The notes beneath the pieces are model-generated. The model saw only the letters and a program-made list of their open reading frames with translations, was not told the origin of the DNA and did no database searches. DNA of 24,117 bases from Puniceicoccales bacterium (lineage in GTDB: Bacteria; Verrucomicrobiota; Verrucomicrobiia; Opitutales; UBA9783), in contig JAIRKR010000062.1 in assembly GCA_031260015.1 (NCBI GenBank), forward strand, positions 1 through 24,117, written 5' to 3'. How positions within the stretch are numbered: the first letter of the stretch is position 1; each line of letters opens with the position of its first letter. Positions 1-9,198 of this stretch are shown here, in pieces. The position numbers and the translations under genes are program-made.

Positions 1-2
1 CA

Positions 3-674
3 CGTATTAAACAGGTGCCTCATCGGTTGCTTAAAACATGCGTGTGGGAGGCTTTAGAACGTTGCGATCTTCACCGTATAGCGGCAAAGAAAATGATTGG
101 AGCTTTGTCTAAAGGTTTTAAACAACGCGTGGGTATTGCTGAAGCGTTGTTGGGGCAACCGAAGGTCATTATTTTAGATGAACCTACGATTGGTCTTGAT
201 CCGCATCAGATTTTAGGGATTCGCGATTTACTCAAAAAATTGCGCGGTGATGCTACGGTCGTATTTTCAAGTCACATTTTGCCGGAAGTTGAGGTAGCGT
301 GTACGCATTTAATCATTCTTAATCAGGGGCAAATTGTTGCCAACGATACTTCGGAAAATTTGAGAAAACAATATTTTCGGACAACGCGTTACGAGGTTAC
401 CCTGGTGGATAAAGACGGTCATTTCCCAGAACGTTTATCGTATGCTCCGGTTAAGTTGTGTGTAAAAAAATCAATTGCCCATGGGGATCGGCGAATGACT
501 TATACGATTGAAACAGAATCCGCAGAAACAGGGGTCGAAGGTCAATTGACGCGTTGGATTTTTGAAAATAATTGGCCGTTAATTCAATTTGTAAAAAAAG
601 AACCCGATTTGGAATCGTTATTCCTGAAATTGACTTCGGCTGCCTGGAAAAAGGTAGACAATAAACGCTTATGA
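3..674 (+). CDS. ABC transporter ATP-binding protein, GldA-like (5' partial)
   Basis: This is the C-terminal 223 residues of an ABC ATPase. The frame is open to the left edge, so the start and the Walker A motif lie outside the window. Visible motifs are a signature loop reading LSKGFKQRVGIAEAL (an LSKG variant of LSGGQ), Walker B VIILDEPTIGLDP and the H-loop FSSHIL. About 110 residues follow the H-loop, as is usual for ATPases paired with ABC-2 type permeases. The stop TGA overlaps the ATG of the permease gene (ATGA at 671-674), which implies translational coupling. Together with the permease, GldG-like and DUF4340 genes downstream it forms the GldA/F/G-type exporter arrangement. Its role is inferred to be energising an inner-membrane ABC-2 complex; the substrate is unknown. 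Confidence 0.93.
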   Translation, partial: RIKQVPHRLLKTCVWEALERCDLHRIAAKKMIGALSKGFKQRVGIAEALLGQPKVIILDEPTIGLDPHQILGIRDLLKKLRGDATVVFSSHILPEVEVACTHLIILNQGQIVANDTSENLRKQYFRTTRYEVTLVDKDGHFPERLSYAPVKLCVKKSIAHGDRRMTYTIETESAETGVEGQLTRWIFENNWPLIQFVKKEPDLESLFLKLTSAAWKKVDNKRL

Positions 675-1414
675 ACACTATTTTAACGTTACTTGCAAAT
701 GAGTACAAAAAGATGCTATGTCATGCCAGTACTTATTTTATAACGGCACTTTTTTTGGCGCTTATGGGATTTAATTATTTATACATCCTCTTTTTTTACA
801 GCCGTAACACCATGGAGATAAGTACATTGCAGAGTTTTTTTGGTATATTTTGGTTACCCACGTTATGTATTATACCTTTATTGACCATGAAGTCATTTGC
901 CGAAGAACGTCGACTGGGACTGCTTGAAAGTTTATTGTCGACACCCGTAAGCGTGCACAGCTTGGTCATCGGTAAATTTTTGTCAATTTATGGATTATAT
1001 ATTATCCTATGGGCATTGAGTCTTATTTTCCCATACTTTGCAAATTACTGGTTGCAACAGGATTTGGTGACTCCACTGGTTACGATGCAAGTTCTTTTTG
1101 GGGGAAGCATTTTTATTGCAATTACAAGTTGCTTGTTTATCAGCCTAGGCCTATTTGCAAGTAGTTTAACCAAAAGTCAAACGGTTGCGAGTTTGCTGTG
1201 TTTTGGATTTTTATTTGCATGTTTTACGGGATTCCGCATGTTGTCCGAATACATTGGTTGTCAAGAATGGTGTATCTACGTTGACTTTTTTCGTACCTTG
1301 GAGGATCTTTGCAACGGCATTTTTGATCTACGCCCTTGTTTATTCTTCACAGGGTCAGGAATATTGATCTTGGCCCTTACCGCGATTGTCGTTGAACAAA
1401 AATCTTTACGATGA
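671..1414 (+). CDS. ABC-2 type permease, GldF-like
   Basis: The protein has 247 residues and about six hydrophobic membrane segments. The cytoplasmic stretch SFAEERRLGLLESLLSTPVS (about residues 76-95) is the typical coupling-helix region of ABC-2 permeases of the GldF/CcmB type, which usually reads like RxxGTxELLLTxPVS. The ATG overlaps the stop of the ATPase gene, and its own stop overlaps the ATG of the next gene (ATGA at 1411-1414), so the three are almost certainly one operon and one complex. It is the inner-membrane pore subunit. GldF is named for gliding motility in Bacteroidota, but homologues are widespread in non-gliding bacteria, so gliding should not be assumed here. Confidence 0.9.
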   Translation: MNTILTLLANEYKKMLCHASTYFITALFLALMGFNYLYILFFYSRNTMEISTLQSFFGIFWLPTLCIIPLLTMKSFAEERRLGLLESLLSTPVSVHSLVIGKFLSIYGLYIILWALSLIFPYFANYWLQQDLVTPLVTMQVLFGGSIFIAITSCLFISLGLFASSLTKSQTVASLLCFGFLFACFTGFRMLSEYIGCQEWCIYVDFFRTLEDLCNGIFDLRPCLFFTGSGILILALTAIVVEQKSLR

Positions 1415-2856
1415 AATTTTTAGATAACTTTAAGAATTTTAACCGCATTAAAATTTTTAACTGTTTTTTGCAGGCATTATTGATCATTACACTTCTTTTG
1501 GGGCTGCAATGCGTAGTCAATCATGCCTACGTGCGGGTAGATTTTTCCAACAATCAATGCAATACGCTCAGTACCGAAACGCAGTCATTTTTGAACACAT
1601 TACAACATTCGGTTGATTTAATTATCTTAACCAATGAATCTCATACGCATGGAAACTTTTTGAAACAGATGACGCGCCTGGCAGATGCGTATCACGCATT
1701 CATGACGCATAAAACTTCTTTAAAATTTAATTTCAAAATCATAAATACGTTGCGTAATCCCCAAGAAACTCTGTCCGTAAAAAAACGATACGATTTGTCT
1801 GAAAATGAAGGTATTATTTTGGCCATGGGGTCAAAATTCAAATTTTTGCATGAAGAGGATTTTTATCGAAAAACGGAAACGCAATCGCAGTTTCTGGGGG
1901 AACATATTTTGACGAATAGCTTGTTGGATTTAACGCAAAGTCGACCTAAAGTTATTTATTGGATATTGGGGCATAAAGAGTACAATTTTAAAGATATTCA
2001 CGGGAACAAGGGGGCTTCTTTGGCAGGTCAAACGCTCAGGCAACATAACTTTGAAGTGCGTCCGCTTGAAAATTGTCTCAGTATTCCACAGGACGCAAAT
2101 ATGCTCGTTATTGCGGGTCCTCAGGTTCCTTACTTGGAAGAAGAATGCGAAGCCCTGAAAACTTACCTGTTTCAAAAACGGGGTCGCCTACTTGTATGCC
2201 TACATCCTATTTATGAGCATGGCTTAGAAATATTGCTCAATGCGTTGGGCTTGAAAGACGATGGACAATTGCTTTTGGATGATGGAAAAGATTTTCTTAG
2301 TTCTCAGGGTGACTTAATCATTCGACGTTTGACGTCACATGAAATAACACAAGCTTTAATTCAGCATAATCTCGGCTTAATATTCGGTCTTACGCGTCCC
2401 ATTACACTGGATCCAAAGGGTAATGTGTCCTACTGTACACAGCTCTTACATTCAGCCGAAACCAGTTGGTCGAGACAACTTGTAAATACGGATAGCTTAT
2501 CCTTCAATGCGCAACAAGATGTACGATGTTCACACACTTTGGCATGTCTCTTTGATAACACACCGAAAACAAATTTTAATGTGCAATTGTCCAATTCAAG
2601 GGCCATTGTTGTGGGATGCGCCGATTGGTTGAGCAACGAGAGGGTCCTTTCGTTGGGAAATCGTTGGTTTTTTTTAAATTGCTTTAAGTGGGCTTTAGGC
2701 AATGAATATGCGTTTTTACTCAATCCCCTGCCTCTGAATACGTACGCGCTCACTTTGTCACAGCAGAAATTATTGCTACTTTGTTTAAATTTTCTGATTT
2801 TACCGTTTATCTTTTGCTTGTTGGGCATTGTGATGTATGCTGTGAGGAAGGAATAA
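1411..2856 (+). CDS. GldG-family ABC transporter auxiliary protein
   Basis: This 481-residue protein has an N-terminal membrane segment (about 18-38), a large extracytoplasmic domain and a C-terminal membrane segment (about 450-477) ending in a basic tail. Just after the first membrane segment it reads YVRVDFSNNQCNTLSTET, which matches the GldG/DUF4350 signature in which an R-x-D-x-T stretch precedes a TLS motif. The segment around 175-270 (PKVIYWILGHKE, then MLVIAGPQVPY) resembles the Rossmann-like GldG core. It starts by a 4-base overlap with the permease gene. In known operons this protein works with the ABC-2 ATPase and permease; its biochemical role is not established. Confidence 0.87.
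   Translation: MKFLDNFKNFNRIKIFNCFLQALLIITLLLGLQCVVNHAYVRVDFSNNQCNTLSTETQSFLNTLQHSVDLIILTNESHTHGNFLKQMTRLADAYHAFMTHKTSLKFNFKIINTLRNPQETLSVKKRYDLSENEGIILAMGSKFKFLHEEDFYRKTETQSQFLGEHILTNSLLDLTQSRPKVIYWILGHKEYNFKDIHGNKGASLAGQTLRQHNFEVRPLENCLSIPQDANMLVIAGPQVPYLEEECEALKTYLFQKRGRLLVCLHPIYEHGLEILLNALGLKDDGQLLLDDGKDFLSSQGDLIIRRLTSHEITQALIQHNLGLIFGLTRPITLDPKGNVSYCTQLLHSAETSWSRQLVNTDSLSFNAQQDVRCSHTLACLFDNTPKTNFNVQLSNSRAIVVGCADWLSNERVLSLGNRWFFLNCFKWALGNEYAFLLNPLPLNTYALTLSQQKLLLLCLNFLILPFIFCLLGIVMYAVRKE
2845..2852 (+). promoter_or_regulatory. Strong Shine-Dalgarno for the DUF4340 gene
   Basis: AGGAAGGA lies 5 bases upstream of the ATG at 2858, inside the last codons of the GldG-like gene. It is one of the few clear Shine-Dalgarno sequences in this window and supports the chosen start. 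Confidence 0.7.
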
Positions 2857-2857
2857 A

Positions 2858-4672
2858 ATGTTACGTTTTAGTTTTACACTGCTATTATTGCTACTGAATT
2901 TATTTTGGGTTGCCTTCTATTATTACGTAAAAACGCACTCGAAATCGACGAACGATGTGCCCCATTTGCAAGTACAATCAAAACTCCTTAACGTTCAGTC
3001 GATTGAAATTGCGCACCTGGATACCGGTAACACTTACAAATTAAAAAAGTCGGCTACTTCCTGGCAATTAGAAAGCCCATTTCGTTGGACGGCCAATAAT
3101 CTAGCGGTAGAGTCTTTTATTCAACAATTGGACAACTTGGATACAAAACTTAATTTTAAAGCCTGCCATTTGCAAACGGAAAAAAATTTATTGGATCAAT
3201 ACGGTCTTAATCCGCCATGGGTTTCGATAAAGATTGCAAGCGACCAGCGCGTTTACACGCTACACGTTGGGCAGAAGATAAAGTCTAATAATTGTTTGTA
3301 CCTATACGAGCCCGAAACGCAGATGATTTTTATAAGTACTCCTGAGGCATTCGACACTTTATTTTTTGAATTGGACAAATGGTGCAGCGCGTACATTTTT
3401 CAAGGAAGTTTAAACAATCTGCAGAGTATTTTATACGACACACCCACGCAGCACGTATTTTTAAGCCAAGAAAAAGAACAGTGGTGGCTAAAAAACCCTG
3501 TCAGTGCAAAGGCCAGCAATATGCACGTAGAAACGGTTATCCATCAAATAAAAAACCTAGAAGTTTTTCGTTTTTTAGATGCCAAAGAAATTGCAAGTTT
3601 TATTCCACAACTCAATTCTCCTGAATATGTACGCACATTAACAATTTCCGACGATACGCGTACGTATACCCTTAAATTTTTGCCTTATAATGATGACAAA
3701 AATATTTTCGTTGCGCAAGGAGAGAACTACGATAGACTTTTCCTTTTTAAGTCAACGTGGGTTTCTCGACTTGATAATCCGCAAGAAACACTGCGTGAGC
3801 GACAAATTTTTACCTTTCCAATCGCATCCGTGGACAAAGTAACTTACGCGCATGCCAACGATCAAATTGAATTGCAGCGGATTGAAGGGCAGCGGTGGGA
3901 AGCTTTGCATTATCAAAACCAAGTGCTTGTGAACACGGATCGAGCTTCTTACGGTGCAATTTATACATTGCTGAAACAATTAAAAACGACATACGTCGAA
4001 AGCTTTTTAGACGCTACCTTTGCTTCGCTAAGTTTACCTTGCGAAGACTCGATACAAGTGAAACTGTCTTTGCCACAAGAGCAAATGCAGTGCACGTTGT
4101 ACGATGTTCAAGGTAATTTTTACTTAAAATTAAAAGACGATCCCACTTTATTTAAAATTACATTATTGGATCCCGATTGTTTCAATCGGTCTTTCGATGA
4201 TTTCCGGAATAAGCAAATTTGGCAATGGAATAAGGATGAACAACTCTACACGTTAAGTTGGTTGTCGAGTACAAAAAAACTTGCCCAAGGTCCCTTATTA
4301 TTTGCATTAAAATCATTAGATTTTGAACATCCCAAAATAACCAAACCTATTGAAAGCCTATTAAGAGGATTGAATGCAAAAAAATTTATTCGTTTTAATG
4401 AACATACAATCCCCTATTTGGCTTTTGGTTCTACGATGAATTACTTATGGCCGCATCGGTTGCATATTCAAACCATAGATGCGGAAAATACTATTCGAAC
4501 GTATGTTTTGTACGTTGCAGAACGATTGGGCGGTGATTTGCAATTTGCAAAATATCAGGGTAAAATTTTTGCACTCACTCAACCATGGATAGACGCTATT
4601 TTTACGTTAACTGAATTACCTACTTGGGAGCATAAAGCCCTAAAATTTAGCGTGTACGGGGAAGCGCGGTAA
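2858..4672 (+). CDS. DUF4340 domain-containing envelope protein
   Basis: This 604-residue protein has an N-terminal signal anchor (about residues 3-24) followed by a periplasmic region. The DUF4340 pattern (a beta strand with I/V-x-x-I, then a W followed by a P-x-x-A/P-D/N segment and an amphipathic helix with spaced leucines) appears at least three times: about 43-175 (SWQLESPFRWTANN), 185-305 (WWLKNPVSAKASNMHVE) and 318-440 (RWEALHYQ). A weaker fourth copy may sit at 455-590. It begins one base after the GldG-like stop. DUF4340 proteins commonly follow GldF/GldG genes, so it is probably an accessory subunit of the same transporter. Its function is unknown. Confidence 0.85.
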   Translation: MLRFSFTLLLLLLNLFWVAFYYYVKTHSKSTNDVPHLQVQSKLLNVQSIEIAHLDTGNTYKLKKSATSWQLESPFRWTANNLAVESFIQQLDNLDTKLNFKACHLQTEKNLLDQYGLNPPWVSIKIASDQRVYTLHVGQKIKSNNCLYLYEPETQMIFISTPEAFDTLFFELDKWCSAYIFQGSLNNLQSILYDTPTQHVFLSQEKEQWWLKNPVSAKASNMHVETVIHQIKNLEVFRFLDAKEIASFIPQLNSPEYVRTLTISDDTRTYTLKFLPYNDDKNIFVAQGENYDRLFLFKSTWVSRLDNPQETLRERQIFTFPIASVDKVTYAHANDQIELQRIEGQRWEALHYQNQVLVNTDRASYGAIYTLLKQLKTTYVESFLDATFASLSLPCEDSIQVKLSLPQEQMQCTLYDVQGNFYLKLKDDPTLFKITLLDPDCFNRSFDDFRNKQIWQWNKDEQLYTLSWLSSTKKLAQGPLLFALKSLDFEHPKITKPIESLLRGLNAKKFIRFNEHTIPYLAFGSTMNYLWPHRLHIQTIDAENTIRTYVLYVAERLGGDLQFAKYQGKIFALTQPWIDAIFTLTELPTWEHKALKFSVYGEAR

Positions 4673-4678
4673 CGTACG

Positions 4679-7195
4679 ATGTATCGAAAAATCACCGCGC
4701 TGCTCTTTATGTTATGGATGGCACAATGTGCATTTTGGTGCATTCAATTCAAATCTCTCAATTTTGTGGTCCCTAAGCTCTTGCGGCAGTACCTACTCCG
4801 GAAAGATGTTACCTGTACCTCGTTATCGGTTTCCGATACCAAATTATGGGGTACCAATCTTTCTTACAAGACACCTCACTGTGAATGTACATTACCGTAT
4901 TTAATGCTCCAACCGGACTTAAATGTTCTACGTTATTTTTTCAAAAGCACCCAGCATAAAATGTATGTGCGACAAGGTTCCTTACACTACGACAACGTAC
5001 ATCTGGATAAATTAAATGGGTATATTCAAACTTCAGGTACCTACCGACAGATCCATTTGCAGGGGTTTTGGGGTATACATCCCATCTATGTCACAAGTGA
5101 AAAGTTAAACAATATACCCAGTTATCTGTGGGGTTGGGTAGAAAAATTATCCAAAGTTTTGCCCGATGCGTCTGCGTCTTTGCCGGAAATGCCCATTTCC
5201 GTATACGTACGTGTAAATCAACAGGATTGTTTCATCCAAATAGATGTACCCCGACTTACCTACCCCTTAACACCTACGGAAATTCTCAAGATTGAGGATT
5301 TGCAATGTTTTTTAAAAATTTCTGAAGAGCGTATGCATGTGATTGCGAAAGCAAAGCGTTGTTTTTACGACGAAGCTACTTTCGTTGAACCCAAGTTGAG
5401 CTTTCAAATGGAAGACGATATGTCGATATCGAAACTGATGGGTCATGGATGCGTTTATGGCAACCTCTTTCATGGGGCAACAATGCATCCCATTTGTTTT
5501 TATGTACGGGCTCTACGTGTAAATCCCCAAAAGACAAATATGCAATTGTTGTTGGAAAACGAAGAAGGATATGTGCAAGGACGCTGTACGCTTTCAAACT
5601 TTACACCCTGGCAATTAGACTGTTTGGGAAAACTACAGCCCGCTTTATTGCACCGTTATTTTAATTCCAACGAATATCATGTTGACTTCTCCCGACCTAC
5701 TTTTTTTCGGAGTTATTACCAAAAAGACAAAATATTTCAAATGGCGGCCGAAAGCCGTGCGTTCCGTGTATCCGAAATTCTCTGCGATAAAGTCTTTTTG
5801 AATACTCAGCTTTTTATGGATATGCACGCCTGGACATGGCATGGCCAATTGTACAATACGCGATCCAATTTCAAAACTTGTGGCTCCTATTGGCCGCAAA
5901 AGCAAAAGGGACGTTTGCATGTTGTTGGCATTTTAGATCCGCAAATTACCTACTTGTTTAAGGCATCATTACCCGATTGGTGGATTCCCTTTTGGGATGA
6001 TTTTACATTTAACCAGCAATTCCCCACAACCAATTTTGATTTTACGTGGCACAATACCAATCATCGGTTGGATAGTTTCTTTGGAAGTGTAGGGGCACAT
6101 GATTTTTGCTACAAGCAGGTAGGCTTTAATAACTTGGAAGTTTTACTTGGCAATATCGCCGGTTACACTTTAATCGATGCAACAAATGTTCAGACCTCTT
6201 CGGGACGGGGAAATTGCCAGGTAGATTGGCAGTATGGTGGTTATCAAGATCGTCAAGAGTCTTGGAATATTTGTGGTCAAGGTACCTATGCGTGGCTCGA
6301 TTGGAATCGATTTGTGAATATTTTTGGAATGCATACATCCGGAGACAAATTTTCTGTTTTTCAGGATAATGCGCTTGCACAAGCCAGTTTCAGAGGTGTT
6401 TTTTGCGGTGACGGCGCATTGCCTTCCCAAGAAGAATATTTGGATGTAGCATTGCATGTTCCGTCGACCGTTATGCATTCATTACCCGTTAAAGACCTAC
6501 AGGTGCAAGCTCGTTATACTCCATCGCAATTGCATATCCAAAAATTTTTTGGTCTGCTCGACGCACAGGCTTCCGTTACGGGGATGATGCACCTGACGGA
6601 TGACGATAGGTTATCCTTTTCGCTGAAGGGTGAAAACGTTTCCAGTGAAATGCTTTTACAAAAGCTTCCATGTTTAAAATCCTGGTATGATGATATTCCC
6701 GAAGATAACTTACCGGCTTACCAAGGGATCTTGGATTTTGATGCATCTGGACAGGGAGAAATAGGTCTATTAGAATCTTTTGAGGCGCAAGGTGTACTAA
6801 CGTTTTCAAATTCAAATTTAGCCCAAATGCATTTGTTGGGACCTCTAATAAAAATTTTCCCAAAAAAATTGCACTTATTTTCGTCGGTTGATTTTAATTG
6901 GCTGAAATCTCAATTTGAATTAAAAAATGGTATTTTACATTCGAAAGAAACGCATATGACAGGTCCCAGCGCACACGCTAAAATCAATGGAAAAGTCAAT
7001 TTGTTAAGCAAGTCATTGGATGCGCATATTTTATTCTCTTTTTTAGATTACAAGCAACTTAAGGCACCGGTTATGAAACAGATGATGCAGTTGTTTCAGC
7101 CTATACTCAAAGGATTTTCGGCCAAAGTAACGGGGACATTTCGCAATCCGCAGTGGTTATTCTATTTTAATCCTTTAAACTTTATCTTAAGGTAG
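4679..7195 (+). CDS. AsmA-like / DUF3971-type envelope protein
   Basis: This 838-residue protein has an N-terminal hydrophobic anchor (about residues 5-26) and a long beta-rich extracytoplasmic region. The C-terminal 200 residues show AsmA-like C-terminal character: alternating hydrophobic strands with GILDFDASGQGEIG, FELKNGILHSKETHMTGPSA and KINGKVNLLSKSLDAHILF, ending in a GTFRNPQWLF segment like the G-T-x-x-x-P motif near the ends of AsmA/YhdP/TamB proteins. Those families are bridge-like proteins for lipid or outer-membrane homeostasis. It starts 6 bases after the DUF4340 stop with no convincing Shine-Dalgarno and closes the operon. The general class is likely; the specific family and any partnership with the ABC complex are inferred. 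Confidence 0.72.
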   Translation: MYRKITALLFMLWMAQCAFWCIQFKSLNFVVPKLLRQYLLRKDVTCTSLSVSDTKLWGTNLSYKTPHCECTLPYLMLQPDLNVLRYFFKSTQHKMYVRQGSLHYDNVHLDKLNGYIQTSGTYRQIHLQGFWGIHPIYVTSEKLNNIPSYLWGWVEKLSKVLPDASASLPEMPISVYVRVNQQDCFIQIDVPRLTYPLTPTEILKIEDLQCFLKISEERMHVIAKAKRCFYDEATFVEPKLSFQMEDDMSISKLMGHGCVYGNLFHGATMHPICFYVRALRVNPQKTNMQLLLENEEGYVQGRCTLSNFTPWQLDCLGKLQPALLHRYFNSNEYHVDFSRPTFFRSYYQKDKIFQMAAESRAFRVSEILCDKVFLNTQLFMDMHAWTWHGQLYNTRSNFKTCGSYWPQKQKGRLHVVGILDPQITYLFKASLPDWWIPFWDDFTFNQQFPTTNFDFTWHNTNHRLDSFFGSVGAHDFCYKQVGFNNLEVLLGNIAGYTLIDATNVQTSSGRGNCQVDWQYGGYQDRQESWNICGQGTYAWLDWNRFVNIFGMHTSGDKFSVFQDNALAQASFRGVFCGDGALPSQEEYLDVALHVPSTVMHSLPVKDLQVQARYTPSQLHIQKFFGLLDAQASVTGMMHLTDDDRLSFSLKGENVSSEMLLQKLPCLKSWYDDIPEDNLPAYQGILDFDASGQGEIGLLESFEAQGVLTFSNSNLAQMHLLGPLIKIFPKKLHLFSSVDFNWLKSQFELKNGILHSKETHMTGPSAHAKINGKVNLLSKSLDAHILFSFLDYKQLKAPVMKQMMQLFQPILKGFSAKVTGTFRNPQWLFYFNPLNFILR

Positions 7196-7239
7196 TCGTA
7201 AATTTTGTTACTTTGAACTTGTTAAATGGATGCTTTTTT

Positions 7240-7245
7240 TAGAAT
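7240..7245 (+). promoter_or_regulatory. Possible -10 box for the tRNA-Ala gene
   Basis: TAGAAT matches the sigma-70 -10 consensus at 5 of 6 positions. It would start transcription about 8-10 bases before the mature tRNA 5' end. The -35 is weak: TTGTTA at 7219-7224 would give only a 15-bp spacer. Read-through from the upstream operon is an alternative. Confidence 0.35.
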
Positions 7246-7260
7246 TTACTCTAGGAATAC

Positions 7261-7336
7261 GGGGTCGTAGCTCAGTTGGGAGAGCGTGTCGTTCGCAATG
7301 ACAAGGTCGTCGGTTCGATCCCGATCGACTCCACCA
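7261..7336 (+). tRNA. tRNA-Ala (anticodon CGC)
   Basis: A 76-nt cloverleaf folds cleanly by eye. The 7-bp acceptor stem GGGGTCG/CGACTCC contains the G3:U70 wobble that is the identity element for alanyl-tRNA synthetase. The D arm is GCTC/GAGC, and the 5-bp anticodon stem (7287-7291/7299-7303) carries loop TTCGCAA with anticodon CGC at 7294-7296, reading GCG. The variable loop is AGGTC, the T arm is GTCGG/CCGAT with loop TTCGATC, the discriminator base is A, and CCA is encoded. Identity is therefore supported twice, by the anticodon and by G3:U70. Confidence 0.97.
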
Positions 7337-7346
7337 AAATGTTGTA

Positions 7347-7438
7347 GGGCGTAATGCCCGGATAAAAGTGTTCGGAAGTTTGTTGAATTTACTTCCAAGG
7401 TAAGTCCGAAGGGCTTGAAGACGGGTAAAGTGTTTTAC
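7347..7438 (+). other. Hairpin-rich spacer between tRNA-Ala and lysS
   Basis: Four perfect or near-perfect short hairpins follow one another: GGGC/GCCC (7347-7359), GGAAGT/ACTTCC (7374-7396), AAGTCC-GAA-GGGCTT with one G-U pair (7402-7416) and GTAAA/TTTAC (7425-7438). There is no open frame of note. It could be a processing region of a tRNA-lysS transcript or a structured lysS leader. I do not recognise a known riboswitch or T-box. Confidence 0.4.
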
Positions 7439-7497
7439 ATTCTTTCCAGTTTATTTTCCTTGAAAAATCTTCATGCCATCTCTTGACTACTTGCTTT

Positions 7498-8946
7498 ATG
7501 AACGATGATGCCAACGATTTATTTCCCATTAGAAAAGCTAAATTTGATGCATTGTGTGCATCCGGCCAAAATCCGTTTCAAGCTAACTGTAAACAAACGC
7601 ATACGGCAAAATCGGTTCAAGTATTATTCGAAAAAGCGGAACCCCAAACAGACCTCGAGGTAGCGGTTGCCGGACGCATTGTTTTGTTTCGTTTGATGGG
7701 GAAGGCTTCTTTTATTAACCTGCTGGACCAAACGGGCATCATGCAGGTTTACGTATCTCGGGATGGGGTAGGAGAAGCCGTATATCAGCAATTTAAAAAG
7801 TTTGATATTGGCGATTTTTTGGGTGTTGTCGGTAGCGTTTTTAGAACCAAAACGGGTGAAATTACGGTACGCGCTTCTTCCATCGTTTTGGTGTCGAAAT
7901 CATTTCGTCCATTGCCGGAAAAATGGCATGGATTAACGGATCCAGACGCTGTTTATCGCCAACGCTATCTGGATTTAATTGTAAATCCGGAATCGAGGAA
8001 AAGATTTTTTAAGCGTTCCGATATTATTAGGGGGATTCGACAATTTTTGTGGGATAAGGATTTTGTTGAAGTAGAAACACCGATGTTGCACGAGGTGGCG
8101 GGGGGTGCGGTGGCACGACCGTTTGTAACGCACATGAACGCACTCAATAGAGATTTCTTTTTGCGTATTTCTCTAGAGTTATACCTGAAACGTATGCTTA
8201 TAGGTGGTTACGATCGTGTTTTTGAGATAGGTCGTAATTTTCGCAACGAAGGCATTTCACGTCGGCACAACCCTGAATTTACAATGATTGAGCTTTATCA
8301 GGCGTACAGCGATTACCGTGGCATGATGAAACTCGTATACGATTTGATGCAATATCTTTGCCAACATGTCATTGGAAAAACTTCGCTGCGCAGTTATACG
8401 GGGGAAATGATTGAATTATCTGGATCATGGAGGGAGGTAACGTACCGCACATTGATTTTAGAGGAAGTAAACGTGGGGCATTGGTTTGAATCGCCTCGCA
8501 ATGTAAAATTGCAGAAATGTGCCGAGATGGGTATCGATGTGGATCCCCATGCGGAAGATTTCGAACTAACGAATAGTATATTTGAAAAACGTATTGCCCC
8601 TCGGTTAATTCAGCCAACTTTTGTGACACATTTGCCGAAAGAATTGTGTCCCCTAGCGAAAATTAATGGGGAAGATGAGTCCGTCATTGATGTGTTTGAA
8701 TTGTACATGAATGGCCAGGAAATTGCCCCAGCTTACTCGGAACAAAACGACCCTTTTGTCCAAAGGCGCATGTTTGAAATGCAGGCCGGTGAGGAAATCC
8801 AAAAGATTGACAATGACTTTCTGACGGCACTCGAATACGGTATGCCACCAGCAGGAGGCATGGGTATTGGCATCGATCGATTGGTGATCATGTTAACGGA
8901 GGCGGACAACATTCGCGATACGTTATTGTACCCTGCGCTAAAGTAA
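7498..8946 (+). CDS. lysS: Lysyl-tRNA synthetase, class II
   Basis: This enzyme charges tRNA-Lys with lysine in the cytoplasm. From the ATG at 7498 it is 482 residues, slightly shorter than the usual 490-505. The N-terminal OB-fold anticodon-binding domain spans about residues 54-135. The catalytic domain shows RYLDLI (156-161), motif 1 around ETPML (193-197), motif 2 FRNEGISRRHNPEFT (248-262) and motif 3 GMGIGIDRLVIML (454-466). The frame also stays open upstream, with a TTG at 7483 that would add five residues. I prefer ATG because the following NDLFPIRKAKFDAL resembles normal LysS N-termini. No Shine-Dalgarno is visible. The gene stands alone, followed by a 252-bp gap and a convergent operon. 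Confidence 0.96.
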   Translation: MNDDANDLFPIRKAKFDALCASGQNPFQANCKQTHTAKSVQVLFEKAEPQTDLEVAVAGRIVLFRLMGKASFINLLDQTGIMQVYVSRDGVGEAVYQQFKKFDIGDFLGVVGSVFRTKTGEITVRASSIVLVSKSFRPLPEKWHGLTDPDAVYRQRYLDLIVNPESRKRFFKRSDIIRGIRQFLWDKDFVEVETPMLHEVAGGAVARPFVTHMNALNRDFFLRISLELYLKRMLIGGYDRVFEIGRNFRNEGISRRHNPEFTMIELYQAYSDYRGMMKLVYDLMQYLCQHVIGKTSLRSYTGEMIELSGSWREVTYRTLILEEVNVGHWFESPRNVKLQKCAEMGIDVDPHAEDFELTNSIFEKRIAPRLIQPTFVTHLPKELCPLAKINGEDESVIDVFELYMNGQEIAPAYSEQNDPFVQRRMFEMQAGEEIQKIDNDFLTALEYGMPPAGGMGIGIDRLVIMLTEADNIRDTLLYPALK

Positions 8947-9198
8947 TGTTAACCGCTGAAACGTTTGAAAATTTTTCGTAAGTGCGTAACTAATAGGAAG
9001 GGAAATAAAACCCATGTATATATTTCTTAACGCGGCAACTTGAGAGAGATTTCCCATAAAAAAGCCTAAGTATTTTTGGAATAGACATTTTTGTGTGTAA
9101 TACGTTTGTAAGCCGGTGCATCTCTATTTAAATTTAGCTTTTGACTGCAATGATTGGCATGTCCCTTGTGATTTACATGGGTTGAAGATCATCGTGTT
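8947..9198. other. Intergenic gap between convergent lysS and the kinase operon
   Basis: This 252-bp gap holds no credible gene. I looked for terminators on both strands and found only a weak inverted pair CATGT/ACATG (about 9159-9179) without a T-tract. Confidence 0.5.

Noticed and set aside
2430..2828. 132-codon minus-strand open frame
   Set aside because: It is the antisense shadow of the GldG-like coding region, which has clear family motifs.
7196..7250. T-run at 7234-7240 as terminator of the envelope operon
   Set aside because: There is no GC-containing stem before the T-run.
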